From an uncultured Muribaculaceae bacterium (GTDB lineage Bacteria > Bacteroidota > Bacteroidia > Bacteroidales > Muribaculaceae), in assembly GCA_910587545.1 (NCBI GenBank), contig CAJUMI010000033.1, positions 1-26,079 on the forward strand: DNA of 26,079 bases, written 5' to 3'. The notes under the pieces are model-generated. The model was not told the DNA's origin. It was given only the letters and a program-made list of their open reading frames with translations, and ran no database searches. This document shows, in pieces, positions 15,587 through 23,984 of the stretch. A program made the position numbers and the translations under genes. Numbering within the stretch: the first letter of the stretch is position 1; every line of letters starts with the position of its first letter.

Positions 15587-16633
15587 TTAATACAGTATCC
15601 TGTTATACAGTTCAATGTACTGACGGGCGGCCGTATCCCACGAAAAACTCTCGGCATGCCGGATAATATCCTCAGGCTTCTTTCCGCCGGAGACAAAATC
15701 ATTCATCCCGTCGGTAAACTCTTTCCTCATCGCTTCCGGGTCAAAATCGTGATTGAAATAATAGGCAAAATCCCCGCCTACCTCAGGCAATGATGTATGA
15801 TTGGAGATAAACACCGGTTTGCCATACTGCATCGCCTCTATCACCGGCAGGCCAAATCCTTCTGCGATCGAGGGGTGTAGGAATGCATCACAATGCTGCA
15901 GGTACCAGTGTTTTTCACCTTCAGAAACAGGTCCGGGCACACTTACCCTGTCCCCTACTCCGAACCGCCGCGCTTGATCCATAATCTGCCGCACATATTC
16001 CGGACTGTCATAAATTCCAGCAATGATCAGTCTGTAGTCGTTGCCGACAAGCAACGCCGGCAGAACATGAAAATTCTTCTTGGGCAATATCGTCCCTACA
16101 GCGAAAATAAAGCGGCCTTCTGGCTTGCCAAGAGGCTCTGTTATCTCTCCCTCATAACGGTTGCAGCCATTATAAATCACCTCGATCTGAGTATCGCACG
16201 TGTCAAGATGCTTTAAAATGTCGCTTTTTGTAAATTCAGAGATCGCAACTATCGCCGAACAACTACGAAGATTCTTTTTCACGATTTCCAATCTGCGCTT
16301 CTTCTGTGCCTCGGTGAGCGGCTCGTAGAGAAAGTTCAGATCATGCACCGTGACAACTTTTCTGCCATTGAACGGCTGATACCTCGAAAGTTGCGTTGCC
16401 GTATGCCACAGTTCGATCCGCGAATCATAAAGTAAAGCACGTTCCCAGCCACGTACCTTTTTGACCTTCACAGCGCTGTCGAGCAGATAGCGTTTGTCAT
16501 CATGGACATAAACGCATAATTCCCTATTTTTCAACCGGTCTGCTTGCCTTGCCATTGCATTTGCAAGATTCAGGCAGTAATGATAAAGACCGGTATTGGG
16601 ATGTTTCAAGCGTTCGCAGTCGAAGAATATCAT
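15587..16633 (-). CDS. Glycosyltransferase family 4, mannosyltransferase-like
   Basis: The 348-residue protein has the GT4 donor domain: FIFAVGTILPKKNFHVLPALL (175-195), LIIAGIYDSPEY, DRVSVPGPVSEGEKHWYLQHCDAFLHPSIAEGFGLP, and the E-x7-E pair Glu258/Glu266 followed by AMQYGKPVFISNHTSLPEVGG. The acceptor side starts MIFFDCERLKHPNTGLYHYCLNLA, with VVTVHDLNFLYEP in the middle. This layout resembles mannosyltransferases such as WbaZ/MtfB types, and its place as last gene in a manC operon supports a GDP-mannose donor, but that is inference. The gap to the GT32-like gene is 12 bases, so coupled expression is likely. It lacks membrane segments. Confidence 0.88.
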   Translation of the reverse strand: MIFFDCERLKHPNTGLYHYCLNLANAMARQADRLKNRELCVYVHDDKRYLLDSAVKVKKVRGWERALLYDSRIELWHTATQLSRYQPFNGRKVVTVHDLNFLYEPLTEAQKKRRLEIVKKNLRSCSAIVAISEFTKSDILKHLDTCDTQIEVIYNGCNRYEGEITEPLGKPEGRFIFAVGTILPKKNFHVLPALLVGNDYRLIIAGIYDSPEYVRQIMDQARRFGVGDRVSVPGPVSEGEKHWYLQHCDAFLHPSIAEGFGLPVIEAMQYGKPVFISNHTSLPEVGGDFAYYFNHDFDPEAMRKEFTDGMNDFVSGGKKPEDIIRHAESFSWDTAARQYIELYNRILY

Positions 16634-16645
16634 TGTCGTATCACC

Positions 16646-17365
16646 CTACTCCTTTCGGCGGAAAATGTAGTATTTTGTCAGGTTATAAATATGTTTGGCT
16701 GCGATCTCGAGGCGACGGCCTAACTTGCGCTTGCGCCAGCTGCCATAGACTCGGTGCTGCCCTACCGTCCGGCCATCGATGCGGTAACGTTTCCGGGGAG
16801 CGAGGAAATGCGTCGGATAAACGGTCAGAGCGCCGAGATTTTGAACTCGCGAATCGTCGCAGACGTAGCCGTAATCCTCGGCTATCGCCTTCATGGTGTA
16901 AGGCGATATGGTGTCGTCGCGGCTGCCGTCGGAGTTGATGTAATGACGCGAGGCATAATAGTCGAGCATACGCCGGCTGAACTCATTACCCTTTGAGCCG
17001 ATAAAAAAAGCCGCCTGAAGGCCGAATACAGTCCAGTCGTCCTCGATGCGCTCGTTGAATGTCACAAAACCGTCGACAGGCATAAACTCGTCAAAGCGCC
17101 TGTAGATGAAAACATCACTGTCCATGTAGACGCCACCTTCGGTGTAGACAGCATAAAAACGGATCACATCAGCGGCAAACGCCCATCGGCGCGCGTCAAG
17201 AGCCTCGTCGATATACGGCATACCGATGGCGCGCGCGTCGGACATACGCCACATCCTTATCTCATAATCGGGCAGAACGCGGCGCCACGATTCGAGACAC
17301 ACCTTTATCTCTACCGGATAAGGATCGTCGCTGAACCAGCAAAGGTGGATCTTCTTGGGAGTCAT
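16646..17365 (-). CDS. GT32-like glycosyltransferase with DXD motif
   Basis: The 239-residue protein matches the 'glycosyltransferase sugar-binding region containing DXD' family (Gly_transf_sug, GT32; Och1-like and capsule enzymes). It begins with the family's IHLCWFSDDPYPVEIKVCLESWRRVLPDYEIRMW and continues WAFAADVIRFYAVYTEGGVYMDSDVFI (61-87), in which Asp82-Ser-Asp84 is the metal and nucleotide-sugar binding DXD. The middle has NERIEDDWTVFGLQAAFFIGSKGNEF. The C-terminus is basic (SWRKRKLGRRLEIAAK...YIFRRKE), which may help membrane association. It is 14 bases from manC and 12 from the next GT. Mannose donor use is suggested by context only. Confidence 0.88.
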   Translation of the reverse strand: MTPKKIHLCWFSDDPYPVEIKVCLESWRRVLPDYEIRMWRMSDARAIGMPYIDEALDARRWAFAADVIRFYAVYTEGGVYMDSDVFIYRRFDEFMPVDGFVTFNERIEDDWTVFGLQAAFFIGSKGNEFSRRMLDYYASRHYINSDGSRDDTISPYTMKAIAEDYGYVCDDSRVQNLGALTVYPTHFLAPRKRYRIDGRTVGQHRVYGSWRKRKLGRRLEIAAKHIYNLTKYYIFRRKE

Positions 17366-17379
17366 GATGAGGCCGGGAA

Positions 17380-18465
17380 TTAAAGATACTTATCTCCGAA
17401 AGTGAGCTTGGCGTCGTTGACCATCTGCTTGATGCGCTGCTCTTCAGATTTGGGGCATATCAGCAGCACATCGCCGGCGTCGGAGACGATATAATCCTTC
17501 AGGCCGTCGACCACGACAAGTTTCTCGCCGCGCACCGCAAAGATATTGCCCGTCGAATTATAGGCGAGCACATTGCAGTTCTGGGTCACATTGCCGTCGC
17601 GGTTTTTGGGTGACTGGTCGTAGAGAGCGCTCCATGTTCCGAGATCATTCCATCCGAAGCGAACGGTCTCGACATAGACATTCTGAGCCTTCTCCATGAC
17701 TGCAAAGTCAATCGAAATGCTCATACACGCCGGAAACTGCACGTTGATGAAGTCACGCTCGCGGTCGGTGCCGATCACGCCGAGGCCCTCGTCAAACTTT
17801 GCGGCGATCTCCGGGGCGCTTTCGTGGAGAGCTTTGATGATAGCGTCGGCGCTCCAGAGAAAAATACCCGAATTCCAGAAAAACTCGCCTGACGACAGAA
17901 ACACTTTAGCCAGCTCGAGATCGGGTTTTTCGGTAAAAGTCTTGACTTTATTGATGTCTGTACCAAATTCCTCTCCGACCTGAATATATCCATAGCCGGT
18001 CTCTGGCCGTGATGGAGTTATGCCGAGTGTGAGCAGAGCGCCGTGAGCCTCGACAAACTCGAACCCCCTGATAATACTTGATTCAAATTCACGCTCACGG
18101 GTGATAAGATGATCGCTCGGCGTAACAATCATCGAAGCCTGTGGATCGAGAGCCTTTATGTGGTAAGCGGCCCAGGCGATACATGGCGCGGTGTTGCGAC
18201 GCGCGGGTTCGAGAAGTATGCTGTCGTCAGCCAGATCAGGCAACTGCTGCCTGACCAGCGGAGCATAAGCCTCGTTGGTGACAACGATTATATTCTCTTT
18301 GGGCACGATCGGCAACACACGGTCATAGCTCATCTGGAGCAGCGAACGTCCGGTGCCTAAAAAATCAATAAACTGCTTGGGTAGATCCGTGCGGCTGTAA
18401 GGCCAGAAACGACTGCCGATGCCGCCGCACATTATCACGCAATATCTATGTTGATTTTCCATCAT
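17380..18465 (-). CDS. manC: Mannose-1-phosphate guanylyltransferase
   Basis: The 361-residue nucleotidyltransferase makes GDP-mannose from GTP and mannose 1-phosphate. The signature nucleotide-binding loop GGIGSRFWPYSRTDLPKQF is at 14-32. TPSDHLI, ETGYGYIQVG, VKTFTEKPDLELAKVFL, FFWNSGIFLW and FGWNDLGTWSALY are further GMP family motifs. It has only the catalytic domain plus a short left-handed beta-helix-like tail, and lacks the phosphomannose isomerase domain of bifunctional ManC (about 470 residues), as is usual in Bacteroidetes. Two adjacent ATGs (18465 and 18462) could start it. It opens the manC-GT32-GT4 operon from a good promoter and supplies the likely donor for these enzymes, or GDP-fucose elsewhere. 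Confidence 0.94.
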   Translation of the reverse strand: MMENQHRYCVIMCGGIGSRFWPYSRTDLPKQFIDFLGTGRSLLQMSYDRVLPIVPKENIIVVTNEAYAPLVRQQLPDLADDSILLEPARRNTAPCIAWAAYHIKALDPQASMIVTPSDHLITREREFESSIIRGFEFVEAHGALLTLGITPSRPETGYGYIQVGEEFGTDINKVKTFTEKPDLELAKVFLSSGEFFWNSGIFLWSADAIIKALHESAPEIAAKFDEGLGVIGTDRERDFINVQFPACMSISIDFAVMEKAQNVYVETVRFGWNDLGTWSALYDQSPKNRDGNVTQNCNVLAYNSTGNIFAVRGEKLVVVDGLKDYIVSDAGDVLLICPKSEEQRIKQMVNDAKLTFGDKYL

Positions 18466-18490
18466 AACTGTATTTGTTAAAATTCAATTG

Positions 18491-18522
18491 CTAAGGTAAT
18501 AATTTTAACAATACCGTCCAAA
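18491..18522 (-). promoter_or_regulatory. Promoter of the manC-GT32-GT4 operon
   Basis: On the minus strand TTTG (18522-18519), exactly 20 bases, then TACCTTAG (18498-18491), seven of eight matches to TAnnTTTG. It lies back to back with the esterase promoter at 18565-18572. Confidence 0.65.
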
Positions 18523-18564
18523 AATAATAGACGCCGCCATAAACAATAATTCCACCACATTGAC

Positions 18565-18572
18565 TAACTTTG
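18565..18572 (+). promoter_or_regulatory. -7 element for the tandem esterase gene
   Basis: TAACTTTG is a full match to TAnnTTTG. It ends 20 bases before the ATG at 18593, so transcription starts about 15 bases before that codon. This rules against translation from an in-frame ATG at 18560. The -33 position has no TTTG. Confidence 0.6.
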
Positions 18573-18592
18573 TCACTACCATTCAAAATCAC

Positions 18593-20353
18593 ATGACAAT
18601 GACAAAGACCTTGCGCACACTTTTTATCGCGGCCACACTCGCATTCACCGCCGCAGCCCATGCCGACGGGTGGAAACAATTCGACCCGATGAAAGCCGGC
18701 TTCCCCGTGGTCCAGAACCAGGGCTGGACTTCTGAAATCGGAAATACCTACTACCGTCTTCCCGACAGGGCGTTCGGAAATGTGCGCGGCCCGGTGTGGA
18801 ACCTTTCGCGCAACTCCTCGGGACTCGCCGTCCACTTCTACTCCAACGCGCCGGAGATTAAAGTTCGCTATGTGGTCGAAGGCCCCCTGCAGATGCATCA
18901 CATGCCGGCCACCGGGGTGTCGGGTCTCGACCTCTACGGCATCGATCAAGACGGCAAGTCGCGCCGATTGTTCGGGTTCTTCAACAGCAACGCTGACACC
19001 GTGTACACACGCTTTGTCAACGACCGTATGCACGAATTCCATGACAAAGGATATGAATTTCATATGTATCTCCCTCTGTACAACGGAGTGAAACAGATCG
19101 AAATCGCCATACCCGACTCATGCTCACTCAGTTTCATCCCCACGTCAGACGAGCGGCCGATCGTGCTCTACGGAACATCGATCGAACAGGGCGGCGTGGC
19201 CTCGCGTCCGGGCATGGCATGGCCGACCATCGTGCAACGTTCGCTCGGCTTCCCGCTCGTCAACCTCGGCTTCTCGGGCAACGGACGGCTCGAACAGGGA
19301 GTGCTTGATCTAATGGCCGAACTCGACGCACGCCTATACATACTCGGATGTCTGGCCAATCTGTGCGGTGAAAGCCCCGAGCGCCTTGACTCGCTGATCA
19401 CCAACGCTGTGTCGACTCTGCGCGCTGCCAATGACGCACCGATCATCATGTTCGAGCATCCCGGCTTCAGCGATGCACCGGTCAACAGCAGGCAGCATGA
19501 GATCATACAGCGCCTCAACTCGACGGCCAGAACGACCTACGACAAGCTCTGCGCCAAGGGTATCAAGGATCTGTATTACATAACCCGCGAAGAAATCGGC
19601 ATACCCGCAGACGGCTGGGTCGATGACGTGCACCCCTCCGACCTCGGCATGACAGCTATCGCCAACGCCGTCGAAAAGACAGCACGGAAGGCTCTAAACA
19701 TCACTGTCGGAGACATCTCGACCGCCGTGCCCGTGACCCAGCGCCGCGAGGCCGCCAATTATGAATGGCGCGAGCGACACCGCAGCGTAATGGCAGAAAA
19801 CAAAGCAAATCCGCCACGCTCTGTGATCATCGGCAACTCAATCACTCATTTCTGGGGCGGCAAGCCAGCAGGGCATGTCATCAACGGAGAAAAGACCTGG
19901 AAAAAGCATCTGGCCAAAGCAGGCTTCGGAAACCTCGGCTTCGGATGGGACAGGATAGAAAATGCCCTGTGGCGTGTCTATCACGGCGAACTTGACGGCT
20001 ATGACGCCGAACAAGTGGTAATAATGCTCGGGACCAACAACTATGGTATCAACAGTCCCGACGAAATAGCAGAAGGCCTGCGTTTCCTCATCAGAGCGAT
20101 ACGCGACCGCCAGCCGAAGGCCACGATCAAGATGGCAGGCATACTGCCGCGTCGCGATGACCTCAGCTGGGTAAGCGCCACCAACGAAAAAATCGAAGCC
20201 ATGGCCCGTCAGGAAGGTTGCGTCTACATCAATCCGGGCGCTAAAATGCTCAATGCCGACGGCACATTCGACGAATCACTCTTCACCGACGGCCTACATC
20301 CCAACGACAACGGCTACGCACGCATCGTAGACGATATCGTCAGAACTCGCTGA
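18593..20353 (+). CDS. Secreted protein with two SGNH/GDSL esterase domains
   Basis: The 586-residue protein begins with a signal peptide (TKTLRTLFIAATLAFTAAAHA, about residues 3-23), so it acts in the periplasm or outside. Next is the GxDLY-type N-terminal beta domain (SGLDLYGID) linked in Bacteroidetes to SGNH esterases. The first SGNH domain has VLYGTSIEQGG with Ser196, GFSGNGRLE (Gly block), GCLANL in place of the usual GTND, and DDVHP (Asp344/His347). The second has IGNSITHFWGG with Ser416, GFGWDRIENALWR, GTNNYG and DGLHPNDNGY (Asp566/His569). Both triads look complete. Likely substrates are acetyl or other acyl esters on glycans; the exact one is unknown. ATG 18599 is an alternative start. 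Confidence 0.88.
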   Translation: MTMTKTLRTLFIAATLAFTAAAHADGWKQFDPMKAGFPVVQNQGWTSEIGNTYYRLPDRAFGNVRGPVWNLSRNSSGLAVHFYSNAPEIKVRYVVEGPLQMHHMPATGVSGLDLYGIDQDGKSRRLFGFFNSNADTVYTRFVNDRMHEFHDKGYEFHMYLPLYNGVKQIEIAIPDSCSLSFIPTSDERPIVLYGTSIEQGGVASRPGMAWPTIVQRSLGFPLVNLGFSGNGRLEQGVLDLMAELDARLYILGCLANLCGESPERLDSLITNAVSTLRAANDAPIIMFEHPGFSDAPVNSRQHEIIQRLNSTARTTYDKLCAKGIKDLYYITREEIGIPADGWVDDVHPSDLGMTAIANAVEKTARKALNITVGDISTAVPVTQRREAANYEWRERHRSVMAENKANPPRSVIIGNSITHFWGGKPAGHVINGEKTWKKHLAKAGFGNLGFGWDRIENALWRVYHGELDGYDAEQVVIMLGTNNYGINSPDEIAEGLRFLIRAIRDRQPKATIKMAGILPRRDDLSWVSATNEKIEAMARQEGCVYINPGAKMLNADGTFDESLFTDGLHPNDNGYARIVDDIVRTR

Positions 20354-21176
20354 AAAATTGGGGCTTGATGACTATGCCGACGCGGATCTGATTGTGGAAC
20401 TTATTGTAGTCGAGCAAGCCCTCGCCGTAACCGTTGTAATACTGCATAAAAAAATACTGGTTGTCGCGTTTGAGGAAACGGTATGACAGTTCGATTACAG
20501 TATTGTAGTTTAAGAACTTGCCCAATCGCTTCGTCATAATCACACTGCCTGAGAAACGGCGGTTGGGCGACATCACCTGCAGACCGACCTGATATATACC
20601 GCAATAGTGAAGAATGTCGCGGTTGTTCTCGCCGTCGATAATCGGTATCCAGACCTTGCCGTGGACCATCAGCGAAGGATCTACCCATATATTGCCTGCA
20701 AGAGACACCTTATTCCACGAACGCGACTGTATGCTGTCGCGGCCGTTGGATTCGTGCTCGATCATAAAAGTCAGCTTGCCGATGAAACGGTCTTTGACAA
20801 AGAGCGGCTTGGTCAGACCTATACCGGGATTGAAATTGAGGTCTGTCATCGGCAACGATTTCTCAAGAACATTCCAGAAACACTTCTGAGTGTAGAACAG
20901 ATAGAGATATGTATTCCACGGCAACACCGAACGCGTCAGCCTCTGTGCTATCGAAATCTGAAATTTTATATTTGTATTAGTGTTGTTGGGATTTTTGAAC
21001 GAAGGACCGAATATGAAATAATTGTCCTTGTACAGGCCGAAATAAGGCTGATTCTCAAAATCATTCTTCACGCTGTCGACATCGAGGGGCTTAGCGGTGT
21101 AAGCCATTATCTGAGCGTGAGAGACGTTGATGCAGGCGAGTATGGCGATTGACAATATTATAATCCGTATGCGCAT
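20340..21176 (-). CDS. pldA: Outer membrane phospholipase A
   Basis: The 278-residue outer-membrane beta barrel hydrolyses phospholipids that appear in the outer leaflet, keeping membrane asymmetry. A signal peptide is present (MRIRIIILSIAILACINVSHA). The catalytic motif EHESNGRDSIQSRSWNK contains His141, Ser143 and Asn155, matching the E. coli OMPLA triad His/Ser/Asn with the same spacing; RDSIQSRSWN also holds the calcium-site region. Later strands include KVWIPIIDGENNRDILHYCGIYQVG and QYYNGYGEGLLDYN, and it ends in a terminal Phe (KPQFFSEF), the usual barrel assembly signal. The length is normal. Its end overlaps the converging esterase gene by 14 bases. Confidence 0.95.
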   Translation of the reverse strand: MRIRIIILSIAILACINVSHAQIMAYTAKPLDVDSVKNDFENQPYFGLYKDNYFIFGPSFKNPNNTNTNIKFQISIAQRLTRSVLPWNTYLYLFYTQKCFWNVLEKSLPMTDLNFNPGIGLTKPLFVKDRFIGKLTFMIEHESNGRDSIQSRSWNKVSLAGNIWVDPSLMVHGKVWIPIIDGENNRDILHYCGIYQVGLQVMSPNRRFSGSVIMTKRLGKFLNYNTVIELSYRFLKRDNQYFFMQYYNGYGEGLLDYNKFHNQIRVGIVIKPQFFSEF

Positions 21177-21221
21177 CGGTTCGAAGATGTTTTTTAATAG
21201 ATGTGATGTCTTTTAGGTGCG

Positions 21222-21229
21222 CAAAAATA
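21222..21229 (-). promoter_or_regulatory. -7 element of pldA
   Basis: On the minus strand TATTTTTG matches TAnnTTTG, 45 bases before the pldA ATG. No TTTG is seen at the -33 position. It faces away from the lipoprotein promoter at 21335-21342. Confidence 0.5.
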
Positions 21230-21334
21230 GTAAATTATAACGATTTCCGACACCACACACGTCCCAAAATAACCTTTCAGACATATTTATATGCCTTTTT
21301 CGACAGTATTGACCTACTTTTCGAAAACTATCGC

Positions 21335-21342
21335 TACCTTTG
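21335..21342 (+). promoter_or_regulatory. -7 element of the lipoprotein-comM-DUF389 operon
   Basis: TACCTTTG is a full match to TAnnTTTG. The predicted start near 21348 is 20 bases before the lipoprotein ATG at 21368. An ATTG at 21308-21311 is three bases too far upstream for a standard -33. The element lies inside an upstream in-frame extension of the ORF, which argues for the later ATG. Confidence 0.6.
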
Positions 21343-21367
21343 TCTGCCAACTATTATTTTACGGATC

Positions 21368-22402
21368 ATGAATAACTACTGCAAGATCATATCGCGTCTT
21401 ATGGTTTCGGTCGTGTGTGTCGCCGCCATCTGGAGCTGCGGCGACTCCGATTCATTCACCATCGAGGGGACAGTCGACGGTAACGCCACACTGAACCTGC
21501 GCTTCATCTATTATACCAACGGCTCGCTCGTGAAAGGCCTCACGGCTGCCCGCGACGGCAAATTCGAGTATAAGGGCGTCGCGCTCAATCCGTGCGTCGT
21601 AGAGATTCTTGACAATGATTTCAGGCCGATGGGACGCGTCTATGCGTCCAACGGCGACCGTATAGAGTGTCATCTGACGCGCAATGCGCCTGAGAAGATA
21701 CAGGTGTCAGGCAATGAAATCAGTGAGAGATGGGCTAAATTCCTTAATGACAACGCTGACCGTCTGACATCGGCCGGCGGCAATGACGCAATCGAGGAAT
21801 ATGTGCGTAAAAATCCTTCTGACATCGTTTCGACCCTGCTGATGCTGACTTCATATGACGCGTCGAGCGACGCTCTCAGAGCCGATTCGATAATGTCGTC
21901 GATCAATCCGGAGATGAGACCGTCGCTACTGGTTGACAACTTCAACTCACTGCTGCAAAGGCTCGTGTCGAGCGTTTCAACCGATACCATCGCCCCGATA
22001 AGCTGTCTGAACATGCGCGACTCGCTGGTCGACTTCAACCCCTCGGCTAAGGCACTGTCGCTCATTGTGATCTCCGACGCGTCGTCGGGCCGGAGCGACT
22101 CGATAGTGCCGGTTCTGGGACGACTTTACCGTCGATCATCAAGGCCGAGTCTGCAACTCGCCGACATATCCGTCGACAAAGACACCATGTCATGGCATAA
22201 GTCCGTGAGACCCGACTCTGCGTCATGGCCTCAGCTGTGGGTTGCGGGGTCGCTGGCTTCGCCTGGCATCGACCGTCTGGGTGTGCCCGCCCTGCCCTAC
22301 TTCATCGTTACCGATTCGGCCGGCGTACAGTTGCTGCGCACTCCGTCGGTAAAACGAGCCGAGGCATTTGTCGACAGCTGTATAAACTCCAAAAACCGAT
22401 AA
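21368..22402 (+). CDS. DUF4369-type lipoprotein with degenerate thioredoxin-like C-terminus
   Basis: The 344-residue protein starts with a lipoprotein signal (KIISRLMVSVVCVAAIWSC), with Cys24 as the probable lipidation site; CGDSDS follows. Residues about 30-110 (FTIEGTVDGNATLNLRFIYY...GKFEYKG) resemble the DUF4369 domain, common in Bacteroidetes at the front of TlpA-like thiol-disulfide oxidoreductases. A helical middle follows (about 115-215). The end (ALSLIVISDASSGRSDSIVPVLG...LGVPALPYFIVTDSAG) has the strand order and cis-Pro segment of a thioredoxin fold but no CXXC, so redox activity is unlikely. The start is supported by the promoter at 21335. It lies two bases before comM, implying coupled expression. 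The domain call is from recall. Confidence 0.78.
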   Translation: MNNYCKIISRLMVSVVCVAAIWSCGDSDSFTIEGTVDGNATLNLRFIYYTNGSLVKGLTAARDGKFEYKGVALNPCVVEILDNDFRPMGRVYASNGDRIECHLTRNAPEKIQVSGNEISERWAKFLNDNADRLTSAGGNDAIEEYVRKNPSDIVSTLLMLTSYDASSDALRADSIMSSINPEMRPSLLVDNFNSLLQRLVSSVSTDTIAPISCLNMRDSLVDFNPSAKALSLIVISDASSGRSDSIVPVLGRLYRRSSRPSLQLADISVDKDTMSWHKSVRPDSASWPQLWVAGSLASPGIDRLGVPALPYFIVTDSAGVQLLRTPSVKRAEAFVDSCINSKNR

Positions 22403-22404
22403 AA

Positions 22405-23961
22405 ATGCTTGTCAAGACCTTCGGAGCGGCACTCCAGGGAATAGATGCCATTGTCATAACGATAGAAGTCGCGGTCAGCCGCGGTTACACCTACTCCATC
22501 GTAGGATTGCCCGACACGGCGATCAAAGAGAGCAACGAACGTGTGCGTTCGGCAATGCGTGAGTCGGGATTTGAATTTCCCCGCCGGACGGTTGTCGTCA
22601 ATCTCGCGCCGGCCGACGTACGCAAGGAAGGATCGGCCTACGATCTGCCTATCGCTATCGGTGTGCTGACAGCGGCAGAAGAAATAACAGTCAGCGATAT
22701 TGACCGCTGCATGATGATGGGCGAACTGTCGCTCGACGGCTCGCTCCTACCTATCAAGGGAGTGCTACCTATGGCCATCGAGGCCCGCAGAGCCGGCTTC
22801 AAGTCTATGATAGTGCCTAAAGCCAACGCCACGGAAGCCGCTGTGGTCAACGACATAGATGTCTATGGCGCTGAAAATCTGACTGAGGTGATCGACTTTC
22901 TGAGCGGACAAAAAAACATAAAACCTACAGTTGTGAACACACGCGAGGAATTTGCAGTCTCGCGACAGGCCTTCGACTTTGATTTTTCGGAAGTCAAGGG
23001 TCAGGAAAACGTCAAACGCGCCTTTGAGGTGGCCTGTGCCGGCGGCCACAACATACTGCTCGTCGGGCCACCCGGAGCCGGCAAATCGATGATGGCCAAG
23101 CGCCTGCCGTCGATCATGCCGCCGCTGACACTAAGCGAGGCGCTCGAGACGACAAAAATCCACTCAGTCGCAGGAAAACTGCGCCGCGACTCGCGGCTGA
23201 TGTCTCACCGGCCGTTCCGATCGCCTCATCACACAATATCGCCTGTGGCTCTCGTCGGTGGCGGAACGACGCCTATGCCGGGCGAAATTTCTCTCGCCCA
23301 TAACGGCATACTGTTCCTGGACGAATTCCCCGAGTTTTCGAGACAGGTGCTCGAAGTGCTTCGCCAGCCTCTCGAAGACCGCCATATATCGGTTGCCCGC
23401 GCCCGCTATTCGATCGACTATCCGGCTTCTTTCATGCTTGTGGCCTCGATGAACCCCTGCCCCTGCGGATACTACAATCACCCTACAAAGCAATGCACCT
23501 GCATGCCGGGCCAGGTATCCAAATACCTCAACCGCATCTCAGGCCCACTGCTCGACCGTATCGACATTCAGATCGAGATACTTCCTGTTCCTTTCCAGAG
23601 ATTGTCGTCAGACGAAGCCGCAGAACCGAGCGAAGCCATCCGCGAGCGGGTCGTCCGTGCCCGCGCCATCCAGGAAGAGCGTTTCGCAGCCGAAGCGGAA
23701 GTCAACTGCAACGCGCATATGAACTCACGTCTGATCAAGCAATGGTGCGCGCTCGACGAAGCTACAATGCGCATCCTCGAGTTTGCGATGACAAAGTTTG
23801 ACATGAGCGCCCGCGCCTATGACCGCATACTCAAAGTTGCACGCACGATCGCCGATCTCGAAGGCGAGCCGGCAATCCTGCCCCGGCACATGCAGGAAGC
23901 CGTCAGCTACCGCAACCTCGACCGCGCATCATGGGGAGCCTCAAAAAACATACCTTTCTAA
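22405..23961 (+). CDS. comM: ComM/YifB-family AAA+ ATPase (Mg-chelatase-like)
   Basis: The 518-residue protein is the YifB/ComM family, a hexameric helicase that in Vibrio promotes branch migration during integration of DNA taken up by transformation; in non-competent species its role is unclear. It begins MLVKTFGAALQGIDAIVITIEV, the ChlI-like N-domain, with SIVGLPDTAIKES and NLAPADVRKEGSAYDLPIA. Walker A is GPPGAGKS (221-228), then the family's HRPFRSPHHTIS and PMPGEISLAHNG, and Walker B ILFLDEFPE with Asp306/Glu307. A cysteine cluster C352-P-C...C364-T-C follows. The C-terminal Mg_chelatase_C domain is complete. The ATG at 22405 gives the family N-terminus; a 60-residue extension upstream only overlaps the lipoprotein gene. 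Confidence 0.95.
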   Translation: MLVKTFGAALQGIDAIVITIEVAVSRGYTYSIVGLPDTAIKESNERVRSAMRESGFEFPRRTVVVNLAPADVRKEGSAYDLPIAIGVLTAAEEITVSDIDRCMMMGELSLDGSLLPIKGVLPMAIEARRAGFKSMIVPKANATEAAVVNDIDVYGAENLTEVIDFLSGQKNIKPTVVNTREEFAVSRQAFDFDFSEVKGQENVKRAFEVACAGGHNILLVGPPGAGKSMMAKRLPSIMPPLTLSEALETTKIHSVAGKLRRDSRLMSHRPFRSPHHTISPVALVGGGTTPMPGEISLAHNGILFLDEFPEFSRQVLEVLRQPLEDRHISVARARYSIDYPASFMLVASMNPCPCGYYNHPTKQCTCMPGQVSKYLNRISGPLLDRIDIQIEILPVPFQRLSSDEAAEPSEAIRERVVRARAIQEERFAAEAEVNCNAHMNSRLIKQWCALDEATMRILEFAMTKFDMSARAYDRILKVARTIADLEGEPAILPRHMQEAVSYRNLDRASWGASKNIPF

Positions 23962-23984
23962 AAACTTATTCAAATTAAAGATTT

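Noticed and set aside
18560..18592. Upstream in-frame ATG for the tandem esterase
   Set aside because: A full-match -7 element lies inside this stretch, and the signal peptide is properly placed only from 18593 or 18599.
21203..21367. 55-codon N-terminal extension of the lipoprotein
   Set aside because: It would bury the lipoprotein signal and contains the probable promoter.
22225..22404. 60-codon extension of comM
   Set aside because: It overlaps the lipoprotein gene in another frame and is absent from the ComM family N-terminus.
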